Shown: one piece after another, positions 22,470 to 33,312 of the stretch
How the letters are laid out: the number at the start of each line of letters is the position of its first letter
How positions within the stretch are numbered: the stretch's first letter is position 1
From: Agrypnia vestita
Lineage: Eukaryota; Arthropoda; Insecta; Trichoptera; Phryganeidae
Direction of reading: 5' to 3'
Length of the DNA: 64,000 nt
NCBI GenBank assembly: GCA_016648135.1
Contig: JADDOH010004236.1
Span: 62,001 to 126,000, forward strand
The notes under the pieces: model-generated
The model's input: only the letters and a program-made list of their open reading frames with translations
Databases searched by the model: none
Told to the model about the DNA's origin: nothing
Position numbers and translations under genes: made by a program

Positions 22470-25400
22470 TTATTTTTCCCCTGTAGTGATGTCTTTTTTA
22501 CTTTTCGCATAACCAAACTTTTTCTTTCCTTTATTCCTTTCTGACTGCAATCCCATAGCCGTTATTTCATCCGCAGAAACTTTAGGCTTTGTTTTACGTT
22601 TAGCAGTCTTCTTTGCACCATTATTTGCTGTACATTTCCAGAATGTATTTTTGTTTTCAGCAGATTGATACCTACAATAAAACAAAATAAATGAGCCCAT
22701 CAAACAATAATAATATTTGAATGTAATGGATGAAATTCGTTAAAGAATTTAGAAGAATCATAAGTTAGTAGTTTCCTCACAAGCACAAGCTGTATACAAG
22801 ATAATGCCTGATGCAACTGGAGTGTGATCAGTACGGCAGATGACTCCTGTGATTGATGTGCCAAGTTTTTGTCGTTTGCCAAATCTTGGAAAAATGCTAT
22901 GAAATTAACATCAATACATTTTATCTATTAATTGAATTTAAGGAAGAATATGGGACAATCTATTTTCGTAAGCTTTACGGGAACTGGAATATCACATAAA
23001 CTAATAAAGTTGGTTATAATATCTATGTGGATATCGATATATACTGTTATTACAATATAAAGCCTGTTAATTCGAATTATACAATATTAACCCTGTTAAT
23101 TCGAAATTCGTCATAATTCAAAATTCTTAGAACACAAATCCCAAATTGTTATTTTCATTGTTCATTAACCCAGGTAAATTAAATAATTTTTAGACCCTTG
23201 CGCCATAAATCAATACCTTTCAAGTCACATAATTCTAATTTTTTTTAACAAGTCATAAAAAATAACAATGAGCTTGGTTTTTTGATCGCGCACATCTGTG
23301 TGAGGCGTCCTTTATGTATTTCGCGATAGACCTCGATTTAGAGATACGTGTTTACAGGTATAAACAACGAAACAATGTGCCTCATACGCACGGCTTACAC
23401 ACTAATACGATTGCCTTTCTTAAATGGAAAGAGGGATACCTCTTGAAACCTATCTTGTCTATACACATTCTGTGCTATTCTGAAAATAGCAATATTGGGA
23501 TGTCAGATCTTTATCCCAATCTTGACAGGCATGTATAACATTGTATTGCCTACGATTTCAATGTTTTAAGTTTGACAGGCTTGAAATTAATGAATTCGAT
23601 CAATCAGAAAGCTCTAAAACATAAACAAATGTTAAGCTATTCACAATTACGAATAATGAGCTTTTTAATTGATTGTATTCATTAATTTCATACCTATCAA
23701 ACATAAAATGTCAAAAAAACGGCGTCACAAGGTTATACAATAACTGTCAAGATACAGAAATATCATTATTGCTTAGATCAGAATACGGATGATTATGTTA
23801 CGATCCCTAAGATTGGTGATTACTATGTGGGTTTTTTTCAGGTGGCTGCCTTAATATTGACGGATAGTTTTAGTTTAATTTCTCTCTAGTTTGATTCTTT
23901 TTTCTAATAACTGTGTTATTAAATGTTTAATTTTCTTTAGAAGATGTTATTGCTGACTTATTTATGGACTATTGCATTTATAACAACTGTGTTGTGTGCT
24001 GGTCTTAGTCGGGAAAAGGGCAGAATCAAAAGTTAAAACCGAGTAAAGATTGAAGAAGCCTTTCACAAATTCAAAGATAATTGTAAATATTTTCGATTAC
24101 GGCCCCAAACATGACAGAATGGAAAAAATAATTTGATTTTTTTGTAAGTGAGAACAGCAAATATGTGAATATCGGGTACCCTAATTTTGAAAATGATAAA
24201 ATTAACAGCTTTTTTCTTGAGTTTTACGATTCTTGGCAAATTTTTTAATCGCATAGCGATTTTTTTTGCTTTGTTGAATTTAGAATTAACAAGATTTGGC
24301 ATAATTCAAAATAAATTTTTTTGGTCCCTTAAATTTCGAATTACATAACAAGAATATACTTCATCGCATAAGAATGATCAGATCTCTCGAATATACACAT
24401 CGATCGCTAGAATCCGAACGTGCCCTAAAGAAGCGTAGAGAATCAAGAGACCCAAGTTAAAATGGTCAGATGGAGTGGAGGGCATTTTTGTATTTCTTGT
24501 TTATTTATAAAACAAACATCCTGATGTTGATTTGATAAAGAATCGCGATAGTATTACAATTCTTTATCAAACGTGAGGTACATTCATGTACTGGTAGGAG
24601 AAAAACTGCAAATCATGTTAGTCTTCTGCGATCATTGGATTTAGTACTCACTTTAATAATACATATTTTACTTCTTCAATGAACGATTTATAACTTTGTG
24701 ATGACATATTTAATAATTCAATAAAACACGACTTGGTATACACTACTAAATATTTGACTGGTGTATTTCGAAAACGTTACGAGTCACATTTTTTCCAAAA
24801 ATGAGTTAAGTATGCAAACATCTTCAGAATACCTAAATACACAAATCCGATATGAAAAAGTTTTATGATTGTATGTTTTTAAAGCATTTTAGAGCATTGT
24901 GAAAATGAATATATTTCGAAAACGTTACAAGTCCAGGACTCGTAACGTTTTCGAATTACATGCCGCGTATGACAGCAGATTCTAAATAGCGACAGTGACA
25001 GTTGACAGTGTAAACGTGACGAAAATATTAATTTATGCCCAAAAAGATGAAAGAAAGGAATATTAAATTGTGAAAATTATAAATCTAAACCTATAAAAGA
25101 AATCTATGTTAAGAGGCTTACAGCGTATAAACCATGTAAATAAGGAAATTCCACCCAAATTCGTTGGCAAAGATTGCAAGTAGGTACATGGTACAGGTGT
25201 ATTTTGCTCTTGCTTTATAATATTAAATGAGATTATATAACGTGAAGATCGAGTATATATTCCAGAACAATACGAATATTTAAAAGAGATGGCAATGCAA
25301 TCTCGAAATTTTACTGTGCAACGAGTAAAAAATGAAGAGATTATTGACTTCAAGAACTCTTGGCCTCATTTTTTTTTAAAACTTCCCTTTCTGTAGAATC

Positions 25401-28400
25401 TTTAGAAAAAAACGTTTTTCGAGGACGTAAAATGTCCTTCAATATATTGCTTTTTTCAGTGTTTATATACGATTCTTCTAAGTCGGGATATGTGCAATGT
25501 TCAATATTTATAGGAGGATTTGTCAACCACATATTATTTAAGAAAAGGCATTCTATCTACCTCCAGTATTCCCCGCAGAATAAATAAGAAGAAAATAGAT
25601 GATATTCGAAAAGTCATCCAATACATACCATCAAAACATTTCATTCATTACCATGAAATATTAAAATGGCCAACAAATGATGTTGAAGATGTAGAAATAG
25701 ATTATTATTAAGTTTTATATGTAAATCTAAGAAGTAACCAGATCTATACGATTCTCATTGTCACTTGCATTTCATAAATATATGTATTTTAACCTAATGA
25801 TGTAGAAACTCATATAAAATCGTCACCCACTTTATGTATTTCGAAAACGTTACAAGTTCGCATAATAAAAAGTGAATTTAATCAAAATATATCACACTTG
25901 AAAAAGAATTTATATTTTCATTTGAATAAAAGAATTAATACCTACCATATAATATATATAACATGAAAATTTTTCTTTATAATTTTTACAGGTGATATAT
26001 TTTTCACTTTCCTGAACAATTACCAAAGTGTGACTCGTAACGTTTTCGAAATACACCATTCATTTCTTTTCTTTATTCAATATGAATAAACATCTCTACA
26101 AGTTTCGGGAATGAAGTTCTCTTCCTCAGGAGGATACAAAGTATACTAAATTAAATGATCATTATATAGTTAACTAGGAGGGTTATAACTATTAAATAGA
26201 AGGGGAGGGGGGGAGGTTGTTAGGGAATTTACTCCGCCTACTCTCCACCCCCCTAGTTAACTATATAATGATAATTTAATTTAGTATACTTTGTATCCTC
26301 CTGAGGAAGGGAACTTCGTACCCGAAACTTGTAGAAGTGTTTATTCATATTGAATAAAGAAAATAAATATTTAGTGGTGTATACCAAGTCATGTTTTATT
26401 TAATTAATAATATTTCATTTTACCTAATTATGTTTTATACTCACCCTGTTTCTGAGACATTTAATGGATCTAACGAAAGAAGAATATGAACAATTGGAAC
26501 TTCTCTATTTACAACTAACTTTTCAAGACCATCAATTTTTGGCTCCCAAAATTCTTCACATCTGTAAAATAATAAAATATGATAAAGTATTTCCTAATGA
26601 ATATTTGACATTCAAAAAATCGAATTCAATATATATATATACATATATATACAGGGTGTACCAAAGCTAGCAGCAGAAACTTGGTAGGTAGATTCCTGAC
26701 TATTTTTTGAGTCTAAAATGTTCAAGCAAACTTAGCCTAATATTAATGAATATATTTCTTACTTATTTTTTGCAAAAAGTTGAACTATCATTATGGCGAT
26801 TATGAAAAATTCATTCGCTTTAATACAAGTCAAATAAAATGATAAAAACCTTGCAAAAATTGAAAAAAAATATTTTTTACTAGGTTTTTTTCATTTTATA
26901 AATGAATTTTTCATAATCGATGTAAGTTACTGTAATAATAGTTCAACTTTTTGCAAAAAATAAAATGCAAACTTTTGATACAGCATATTTCCCTAACTAT
27001 TCATATTAGGTCATGGTTGCGTGAACATTTTAGACTCATAACATAGGCAGGAATCTACCGGTCGAGTTTCTACTGCTAGCTCTGGTACACCCAGTATATT
27101 TTAAAAATTATTATTAATTAATTTATATGAATAATTTTTATAACTTTATTCTTATTGGCATCAGACTCCAATTCTTTTAGTTTTTGCAGCAATTTTAAGT
27201 CGATCGTGTTATTTTTCACGCGCTAAAGATACAGTTCCAATTTATAAACTTCGATTACTTTACAACGCTTACGAATTTTCATTTAAAAGACATTGCATGC
27301 AAACTTTGATACTGCATATCTCCATAACTATTGATATTAGGTCATGGTTGCTTGATCATTTTAGACTCATAACATAGTCAGGAATCTACCGGCCATGTTT
27401 CTGCTGCTAGCTCTGGTACACCCTGTATATATATGTACATATATATGATAATAATAATTTAGTTATGTATAAAAAATTTATTGTTGGGGTTTCTTACTAT
27501 GTTAATTTTGGAATACCTAATGTATTCCAGCGAGATGATAGAACGATCATTACTCGGATGGTAATTACCATTAACCTAGTGATGGGCCGAGTCGTATTTT
27601 TTCTAACTCGAGTACCCGAGTTGAAATGTTGGCTGACTCGAGTCGCAACTCGAGTTGACTCGGTGTCTATTTGAGAGCTGAGACTGCCAGATTGGTACAT
27701 ACGAACGTCATATTACTGTACGGGTACTCAACTCGATGTCGCAAACTCGTTAGTCAATCAACTGAAGTCAAATAAACTTTTAGAAAAATAATATAAATAA
27801 GGAAAGATAAGAATAAACAATAGATTTACGTATTAATAAAGAGATAAGTACTCAACAATATGTTTTTTCTTCAAGTGATTTATTAATATGGAGGTGTTAC
27901 CTATGTCTTGATAATTACAGGCACATAATTTGCATTTTACTCTGTTGTCATTATTATTTTTGGGGAAAAACTCCCATACGACGCTCTTATTCTTTTCAAG
28001 GGGCATATTAACTGCAAATACTCATCACTATTACTATAATCGCGGAAAATTAAACACGGGTAATTAATAATTACGCAAATCACGTATAGCCGTCACGGTC
28101 ACTAGAAAATGAATAAACAAGTCGAGCAGCGCACGACGCTCGCAAGTGGCATTGTTCGAATGTTCGAGTCAACCGAGTTGATGGGACTCAAAAAATGTGA
28201 CTCGAGTCATGTGGGAATGTTTGAACTATACGAGATACAATCGCGGACAACGCGGACCGCATCAATCGGTTGGGCTCGGTTGTAGTCGGAACACTTCGCC
28301 AACATGGCGAAGTGTTCCAACTACAGCCGAGCGTCCCGCGCTGTCCGCGATCGTATCGTTCAAACATTCTCACATGACTCGAATCAGCGAGTTGACTCGG

Positions 28401-30357
28401 TTTGCCGGAAACGCAACTTGACTTGACTCGCTAACAGTACAACTCGAGTTACTCAGGTAAATTAACTCGAGTCCCCCAAATCTCTTACCGCCCACCCATT
28501 TGTTCAGGTTTGGAAACAGGAAATAGTCGCAGGGGACTAAATCTGGAGAATATGCTGGATGGGGTAGCATTTCATTGCCCAATTAATGGATTTTTGCCAT
28601 AGTGACTAAACACATGTGCACCCGTGCATTGTCTTGTTGGAACATCACTTTTTTCCGCCAACAGCAGTCTTTTTTGCTTCAAATCAATATCGAAGCTGTA
28701 TAAAAACTCTGAATAATATTCGCCGGTGATCGTTCTACCCTTCTCAAGATAATCGATAAAAAACTATGGACATGACCTTGTTGGCTGAGAGACCCACCTT
28801 GACCTTCTTTGGTGCACATTCACCCGGTGAAACCCACTGTTTTGATTGTTCCTTGGTCTCTGGTGCATTGTGGTGGGTCCATGTTTCGTCCACGGTTACA
28901 AAACAGCGCAAAAACTCGTTCAGATTGCGGCTGAACATCGCCAAACACTCCTTTGAAGTGTTCACATAGTTGTGCTTATGGTCGAGTGTGAGCAATCGCG
29001 GCACCCATCTCGCGGATAGTTTTTCATGTCCAAATATTCATGTAAAATGTAATGTACCTGCTCAGTTGAGATGCCTACAACCTCAGCAACCTCATGTAGT
29101 ATCACTCTCCGATCGTCCGATATTATTCCATGAATTTTAGACAATTTCATTCCTGATGACCTCTTTTGAATGACCTGAACGTTCGGCGTCACTTGTGCTG
29201 GTATGACCACAACGGAACTCAGTAAACCACTTCTTAACCATTGAAATTGATGGTGCAGAGTTCCAATAGTATTTACGGAGTCTTTCCTTGGTGGCAGTAG
29301 TGGTTTTTTTACGCAAAAAATAATGCTTAATCAGCATACGAAATTCCCTTTTTTTCCATTTTTGTTAAAATTCACGACGCCGTCCGCTTTCAATGGTTTT
29401 CAAACACAAACTAAATGATGCAGCCTGCTCAAAATTTAACAGTGGTCTGTTAATAGATGGCGGTTGACGGCAGCAGTGTTGCATTTAATGTTAGTGCGCG
29501 GAAAACTCAAAAAGTCACTGACTTATCAAACAGCCCTCGTACATTTCGATTATTTATAATTATTTAATGTGTATAAATATTAAATATACATTATTTAACA
29601 TTCGAGTCCCTAGAATGAGATAGATTTTAATTTTCATTTGTCAATTTTATTTTTTCTGCAAACAATTAAATTTTTAATTTTTAGGTTAGAACAAAGGTTT
29701 TGTTTGAAATGTGTCAAAGTTGATAGTATCCATGGTGACAGATCATAATTATCACTATATTGCTATATAGAATGATAGCTAATAGCAGATACTAATAACC
29801 GCGCAGCGGTCATTACCGGATGCACAGAGGCCAGTTCAGCTGGTAGGCAATTGCAGGAACCAATGGCAGGCAGTATGGCTGCACAGCAGCTGCTGCAGCC
29901 GTTGCGGGACTTAGCAGCAAGCTTAAGCTTAACTTAACTGCTAGTTGATAATAAGTGCAAACTCATAAAAAGAGGTATAGTCAATCTACTCACTTTCGAT
30001 ATGCTATCTTTGTTATTTGGTAAGGTATTTGACACTGTCTTTTCATTACTTCCGCACAAGAAATGGCCCTGGGGACTCCAGCACCACTGCCCGTCCAAAC
30101 TACGGAACGACCACCATCCGCTACCACCCCCAAAGCATGGCGTAATAAATTAGGCAGCTTGCTGCCTCCGTTCACCTGTAGAAAATATAAAATATGAATG
30201 GGATTCGAGTGAACAGTTCTAAAATTTAAACTAATGATCAAATCCAATAACGTAATTTTACCTGCATCCATAAAAAGTCATTTGGGATGTTAGGAATTGG
30301 TATTTTGTCTCTTTCTAATGGTTCTTCAACATTTTTACCCTTTGTATAATTTTCCAT
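22470..30357 (-). CDS. Rpp25: Ribonuclease P/MRP subunit p25-like protein (Alba domain)
   Basis: Coding exons on the minus strand are 30262-30357, 29994-30175, 26445-26561 and 22470-22671. They join in frame to 198 residues, close to human RPP25 and RPP25L. The Alba fold shows as VNGGSKLPNLLRHALG, VVWTGSGAGVPRAISCAEVM and PYQITKIAYRK. Exon 3 follows with CEEFWEPKIDGLEKLVVNRE and VPIVHILLSLDPLN, and exon 4 opens GYQSAEN and ends in a lysine-rich tail of about 55 residues. RPP25-family proteins bind the RNA of RNase P and MRP, enzymes that mature tRNA and rRNA in the nucleus and nucleolus. An acceptor-like 'atttcag' 12 bp before the ATG suggests a 5' UTR intron. Intron 1 is only 86 bp, whereas introns 2 and 3 (3.4 and 3.8 kb) are filled with transposons. 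Confidence 0.88.
22672..23059. other. Rpp25-like intron 3, 3' part
   Basis: No element boundary recognised. A short minus-strand open frame at 22700-22882 is not conserved-looking and is not needed for the spliced frame. Confidence 0.4.
23060..24345 (-). mobile_element. pogo/Tigger-like non-autonomous element, inverted copy
   Basis: 'ccctgttaattcgaaattcg' at the left and 'ttttggtcccttaaatttcg' at the right are the reversed ends of the family at 14930 and 58505. The middle contains sequence shared with ~41105-41200 ('gaaacaatgtgc' ... 'cacggcttacaca'), so the two loci share a repeat. No intact ORF. Confidence 0.55.
24756..26061 (+). mobile_element. 1.3-kb TIR element with 4-bp target duplication and subterminal repeats
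   Basis: The terminal inverted repeats are about 33 bp. A 30-bp core starting tggtgtatttcgaaaacgtt is perfect at 24759-24788 and 26029-26058. ATTT is duplicated at 24752-24755 and 26062-26065. Removing the element plus one ATTT restores the foldback arm with one mismatch. The 17-mer TATTTCGAAAACGTTAC occurs five times: both ends, an inverted pair at 24912-24958, and 25837-25853. Such arrays usually bind transposase. Broken coding sequence lies inside. Confidence 0.85.
25035..25711 (+). pseudogene. Deleted transposase-like ORF inside the 1.3-kb element
   Basis: The plus strand holds a Met-start segment MPKKMKERN, then HVNKEIPPKFVGKDCK, then YIPEQYEYLKEM, then a C-terminal part KKKIDDIRKVIQYIP followed by HYHEILKW, ending in an acidic tail at 25711. 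Stops and frame changes separate them. From memory this order (GKDCxC near the N-terminus; 'KKxDLxxL...P..YHxFY' at the end) fits a large uncharacterised protein family in hemipteran and other insect genomes. The central catalytic part is missing. The family assignment is an inference. Confidence 0.5.
26623..27426. mobile_element. TA-flanked MITE with duplicated right end
   Basis: A TA-rich tract (26628-26650) leads into acagggtgtaccaaagctag at 26651. Inverted ends 'gctagctctggtacaccc' lie at both ~27095 and ~27426, so a complete ~445-bp copy is followed by a second right half. The family is related to 19216-19415 and 55590-56029. Confidence 0.7.
27577..28465. mobile_element. hAT-like element remnant rich in ACTCGAG
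   Basis: It starts tagtgatgggccgag, a terminus like the hAT MITEs at 56208 and 11799. The body is filled with 'gactcgagt' variants. The right end is lost where the mariner relic begins. A large hairpin (28196-28387) lies inside. Confidence 0.45.
28196..28387. repeat. Long hairpin, arms ~85-100 bp, 5-bp loop
   Basis: The arm around 'ggaacacttcgcc' (ending 28299) and its inverse from ~28305 pair outward through 'tgtccgcgat' to 'catgtgggaatgtttgaac' and its complement. A short stretch of the left arm (~28258-28275) is unpaired. The loop is 'aacat'. Confidence 0.8.
28466..29529 (-). pseudogene. mariner transposase relic (irritans-like)
   Basis: Minus-strand pieces in order: LIKHYFLRKKT, KKWFTEFRCGHTSTSDAERS, DDRRVILHEVAEVVGIS, FVTVDETWTHH and PHPAYSPDLVPCDYFLFPNL. 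They are broken by frameshifts. The first catalytic Asp (VDETW) and the last (CDYF) are visible, while the middle HQDN segment is lost. The 5' terminal repeat 'acgagggctgtttgataagt' reads inward from 29529, next to a TA. The 3' end is truncated after GGKRF. Confidence 0.85.
29530..29993. other. Rpp25-like intron 2, 5' part
   Basis: AT-rich, then a GC-richer patch at 29790-29930 ('gcagcagctgctgcagccg') without a coding frame. Confidence 0.4.
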
Positions 30358-31461
30358 AGTGCAGCAATTCTGAAATACATGGCAGAGTTCCATATCAAAT
30401 TATTAAAACAATCACGAATTCCTCAAAAATAAGTAAGATAATGATTTCAGAAATAACTTAAATGTTTCTGATAATTTTTAGATAAATAAAATACTTATGT
30501 AAGACCACTTTTGAGTTCAATTTATAAATAACGTTACTGATAACTTTTCAAAATAAATTTTGATTATTTTTGTTTGTGTTTGATTTTTTAAAAAGATGTA
30601 AATATTACATCTATTCTTTTGTTGAAATTAAGCTTAGAAAATAAAATTTGTATCAATATTTTTAAAAAATATGAATTGTTATGTTTTGACTTCTATGTAC
30701 TTATTGTTCATCATAAAATTGAAATTCTTTTACTCTACGGCCATACCATGCTGTCAACTATAAAGGGCGACATGGCACGATTGGCCACAAAAGCCACAAT
30801 CCTTTCCCAGAGTATCTTGTTTATTGAATAATTACAGCTTTTATAAAGAGCCGGGAAAAATGAACAATATCAGTATAAAAAATTCCAATATAAAAAAAAA
30901 CTTTATCACCACCTATGAAGTTTAAAGAGGGATTAGGAAAAGAGGACAGTGAGGAGAAGAGAGGACACTTGCTCTAAGGAAAGGGCAGTACAAGATGGAA
31001 AAAGCCGAGTTCAGTTCTAGCGCGAGTCTAAATCCGATAGGTTTTGATAAACAAAACAGCTCCCAACGCGACACCCACTCCAGTATGAACAATCCAAAGC
31101 AATAACTATTGCATATTGCGAAACTTGAAGATTCAATTGGGGTGTAGGTTTTGAAATAGGAGTTCGAAGAGTAAGTATATGTAAAAGCCAATCGAACCCT
31201 CGCAATCTAAATCATAAAGCATGGAAGAAAGTGAACTAACCCATAGACTTCAAAAGCCTGTTGCACAAAGCATGAAATATGGAAATAAAAACCTGTTAAT
31301 GCAAATAAAAAGGCTCTATTAGATTCTTGTCTTATTATAAAAATTGTCACATCATCGTTTTAGAAGATCAATTTGTCAATTATTGAAAAATAATAAAATT
31401 CCCAAACAAAGAACTGTCAGTTAAATAGCATAGAAAATAGAAAGGAGACAATATAGTAAAT
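30358..31461. other. Upstream region of the Rpp25-like gene
   Basis: It probably contains the first non-coding exon and promoter on the minus strand. No motif is strong enough to place them. Purine-rich sequence at 30920-31010 has no coding features. Confidence 0.35.
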
Positions 31462-32217
31462 AGTAGCGATGCGCGATTACGATTATTATAACTCGAATTA
31501 TTCGATTATTGAAATGTTTCGAATAATTCGATTATTAGAATCATTCATAATTAAAATCATTCGAATATCAATTTAGCACTGCGCGACGTGACGCCAGGCA
31601 AAGCCGAGAGCCGAGTACCGATCACGCCCACCCACTCCGCGAAGCATTCAACAACGAGTGATTCTACTAACCATCCCGAATAATTTCAACACGAGTGATC
31701 ACTCATGATGGTTAGTAGAATCATTCGAATGAAAATTAGGTATGAATAAAAAAGATTCTTAAGTATATATTTCTCTCTCATTTGATATATCATTGGCTTC
31801 ATATATAAGAAGAAGACAGATGATAACAGAATGTCGTAACGTATTTGACAAACGAAAACTTCTTAACATAGACAAGGAAAGAGTTTTTATTGTCTTTCTT
31901 TGTCTAATCTCCTTACAATGTGAGTGAACGTAACGTAACGTATTTGACAAACGAAAACTTCTTAACATAGACAAGGAAAGAGTTTTTATTGTCTTTCTTT
32001 GTCTAATCTCCTTACAATGTGAGTGAATGTTGGTGAACGTATGTCTTTTGTCTTTCGCCACAGCCCGCGGCTAACTTCAGACCGAATGATTATTCGAATA
32101 ATTCACTCGCCGTTGACGTCGATTATTAATTCGATTATTTACTCAGTTACTAATTCTATTCGAATAAAATTAGTAACTATGATGCGTCCGCGACCTGCAT
32201 GTGACGTTCCGCATCGC
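31462..32217. mobile_element. hAT-like candidate with 'cgaataattcg' ends
   Basis: The start tagcgatgcgcgattacg and an end at 'gcatcgcg' are weak inverted matches. Both ends are rich in 'attcgaataattcg'. No target duplication was found, so boundaries are uncertain. Confidence 0.3.
31836..32030. repeat. Tandem duplication, 99-bp unit, 2 copies
   Basis: The segment starting gtaacgtatttgacaaacga at 31836 is repeated from 31935 with almost no change. Confidence 0.9.
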
Positions 32218-32269
32218 GTCCTTTGTAAATTAGAATATAAGTTTTATTTTAAAATAGATTTAGGTAATT

Positions 32270-32840
32270 TTAAATTTCGCGCGGCACCACGGGATGCCAC
32301 CCCGCAACGCCAGGGGTTGGTAGGGTGCCATTGCGGGTGGGGGAGGCTACCCCCCTCCCCCGCATACACAGAGAGTTGAAGCCGGCGAGCCAAGAACGCC
32401 CCCTTGTCTCGTTCCGACCGCCACCGCCGCAACAGCTCGGGCTCCTCGCCCGCGGCCGCCCCTTCGGCGGCGGGCCCTGAGCCGCCACCACGTGTGTTCA
32501 AGAACACGGGGCGGCGCCGTCAACGTCGCTTGAGGGGAAGGCGGCTCGCAGCGCTTGGGACGGTTCCAGATGATGGCCGCTTCACCACGGCGGGCTCTGA
32601 GCCGCCGCCACGTGCGCTCAAGAACGCGGGGCGGCGCCGTCAATGTCGTTTGAGGAGAAGGCGGTCTGCAGCGCTCTGGACGTGCTTCTGCGGCCTGGAC
32701 CACGTGCGAGACTCCGGCCAAATCCCGCGCCAAAATCTGGACCACGGGCGCTCCCCATGCGGCTGGCCACCCGCGGCATCCAGATGGCGGCAACGAGGGT
32801 CTCCGCTAGTGAACACGTGTTTTTTTTTGTGGACTAAAAT
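32270..32840. other. GC-rich island with 120-bp tandem repeat
   Basis: This block is far richer in GC than its surroundings. It carries a 120-bp unit ('cgggccctgagccgcc' at 32471, 'cgggctctgagccgcc' at 32591), about two copies. Because 120 is a multiple of 3, long open frames exist on both strands (for example 32404-32844 plus and 32347-32793 minus). Their proteins are low-complexity Arg/Pro/Ala-rich and I do not trust them. It may be the 5' region of a retroelement; I cannot identify it. Confidence 0.5.
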
Positions 32841-32967
32841 GTGAAAGGACACGACGAACTTATGTGGGAGTAGGAACGGGTTGTGCTTAGGTTAAGATTA
32901 GCTATAAAGTTAGTAATAGTGTTCTAGAGTAAGATTTGACTGTTTTTTTTTTGTAATAAATGTATAT

Positions 32968-33312
32968 AATAGTGCTAGAGTGTTTGAAATTCCCGCTCCA
33001 CCTTCCTTGACAAGGCAACTTATTGATAGACGGAGACGGATTAATAAAACCGCCCTATCACATTACTTTGATGTACCGGAATATGACGCGAACCAGGTTA
33101 TTAATTTTGTCCTAGGGCAATACCGAAATCAAAGCGCCCATGTTTCGACGCGCCATGTGGTCACAGCCAGGGCAGCCCCGGCATGTTCGATCTTTTGTTC
33201 GAGGACGAAATATGTGACCTATTGTTCAAAAAAAATAACATTGCGACGGACGATCGCCTTAGGATAGCCCGCCATAAAACATACGAAACAATAAAATTAG
33301 AAAGTTAGGGTT
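32968..33312 (+). pseudogene. Unidentified broken reading frame
   Basis: The frame up to ~33115 gives SLTRQLIDRRRRINKTALSH and then YFDVPEYDANQVINFVLGQY. After a frame change between about 33115 and 33180 it gives GMFDLLFEDEICDLLFKKNN and then RLRIARHKTYETIKLES, stop. Composition and the continued sense after the shift look like real protein. Further downstream, RFRKLRLLEKSPLFWERHFF (~33520) and INKDNRGQSIKKVEAELEIE (~33780) may be pieces of the same decayed unit. I do not recognise the family. Confidence 0.4.

Larger units (their letters stand above)
24720..26400. mobile_element. Foldback element interrupted by a second transposon
   Basis: The left arm begins aataaaacacgacttggtat at 24720. 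It continues after the insert from 26062 to about 26170 ('caagtttcggg' ... 'cctcaggaggatacaaagta'). The right arm, about 26250-26400, is its inverse. Both arms hold a hammerhead-like CTGAGGA ... GAAAC motif, the left on the minus strand and the right on the plus strand. The right end lies 44 bp from the splice donor of Rpp25-like exon 3. Confidence 0.8.

Noticed and set aside
22700..22882. Possible extra exon of the Rpp25-like gene (LANDKNLAHQSQESSAVLIT...)
   Set aside because: The frame is complete without it, the phase does not fit, and the true exon 3 was found at 26445-26561.
25063..25532. Minus-strand open frames inside the 1.3-kb element
   Set aside because: Opposite strand of the transposase-like remnant; no protein features of their own.
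32347..32793. Long minus-strand open frame (148 codons) in the GC-rich island
   Set aside because: Low-complexity Pro/Arg/Ala product, opposite-strand frame equally open, driven by GC content and the 120-bp repeat.
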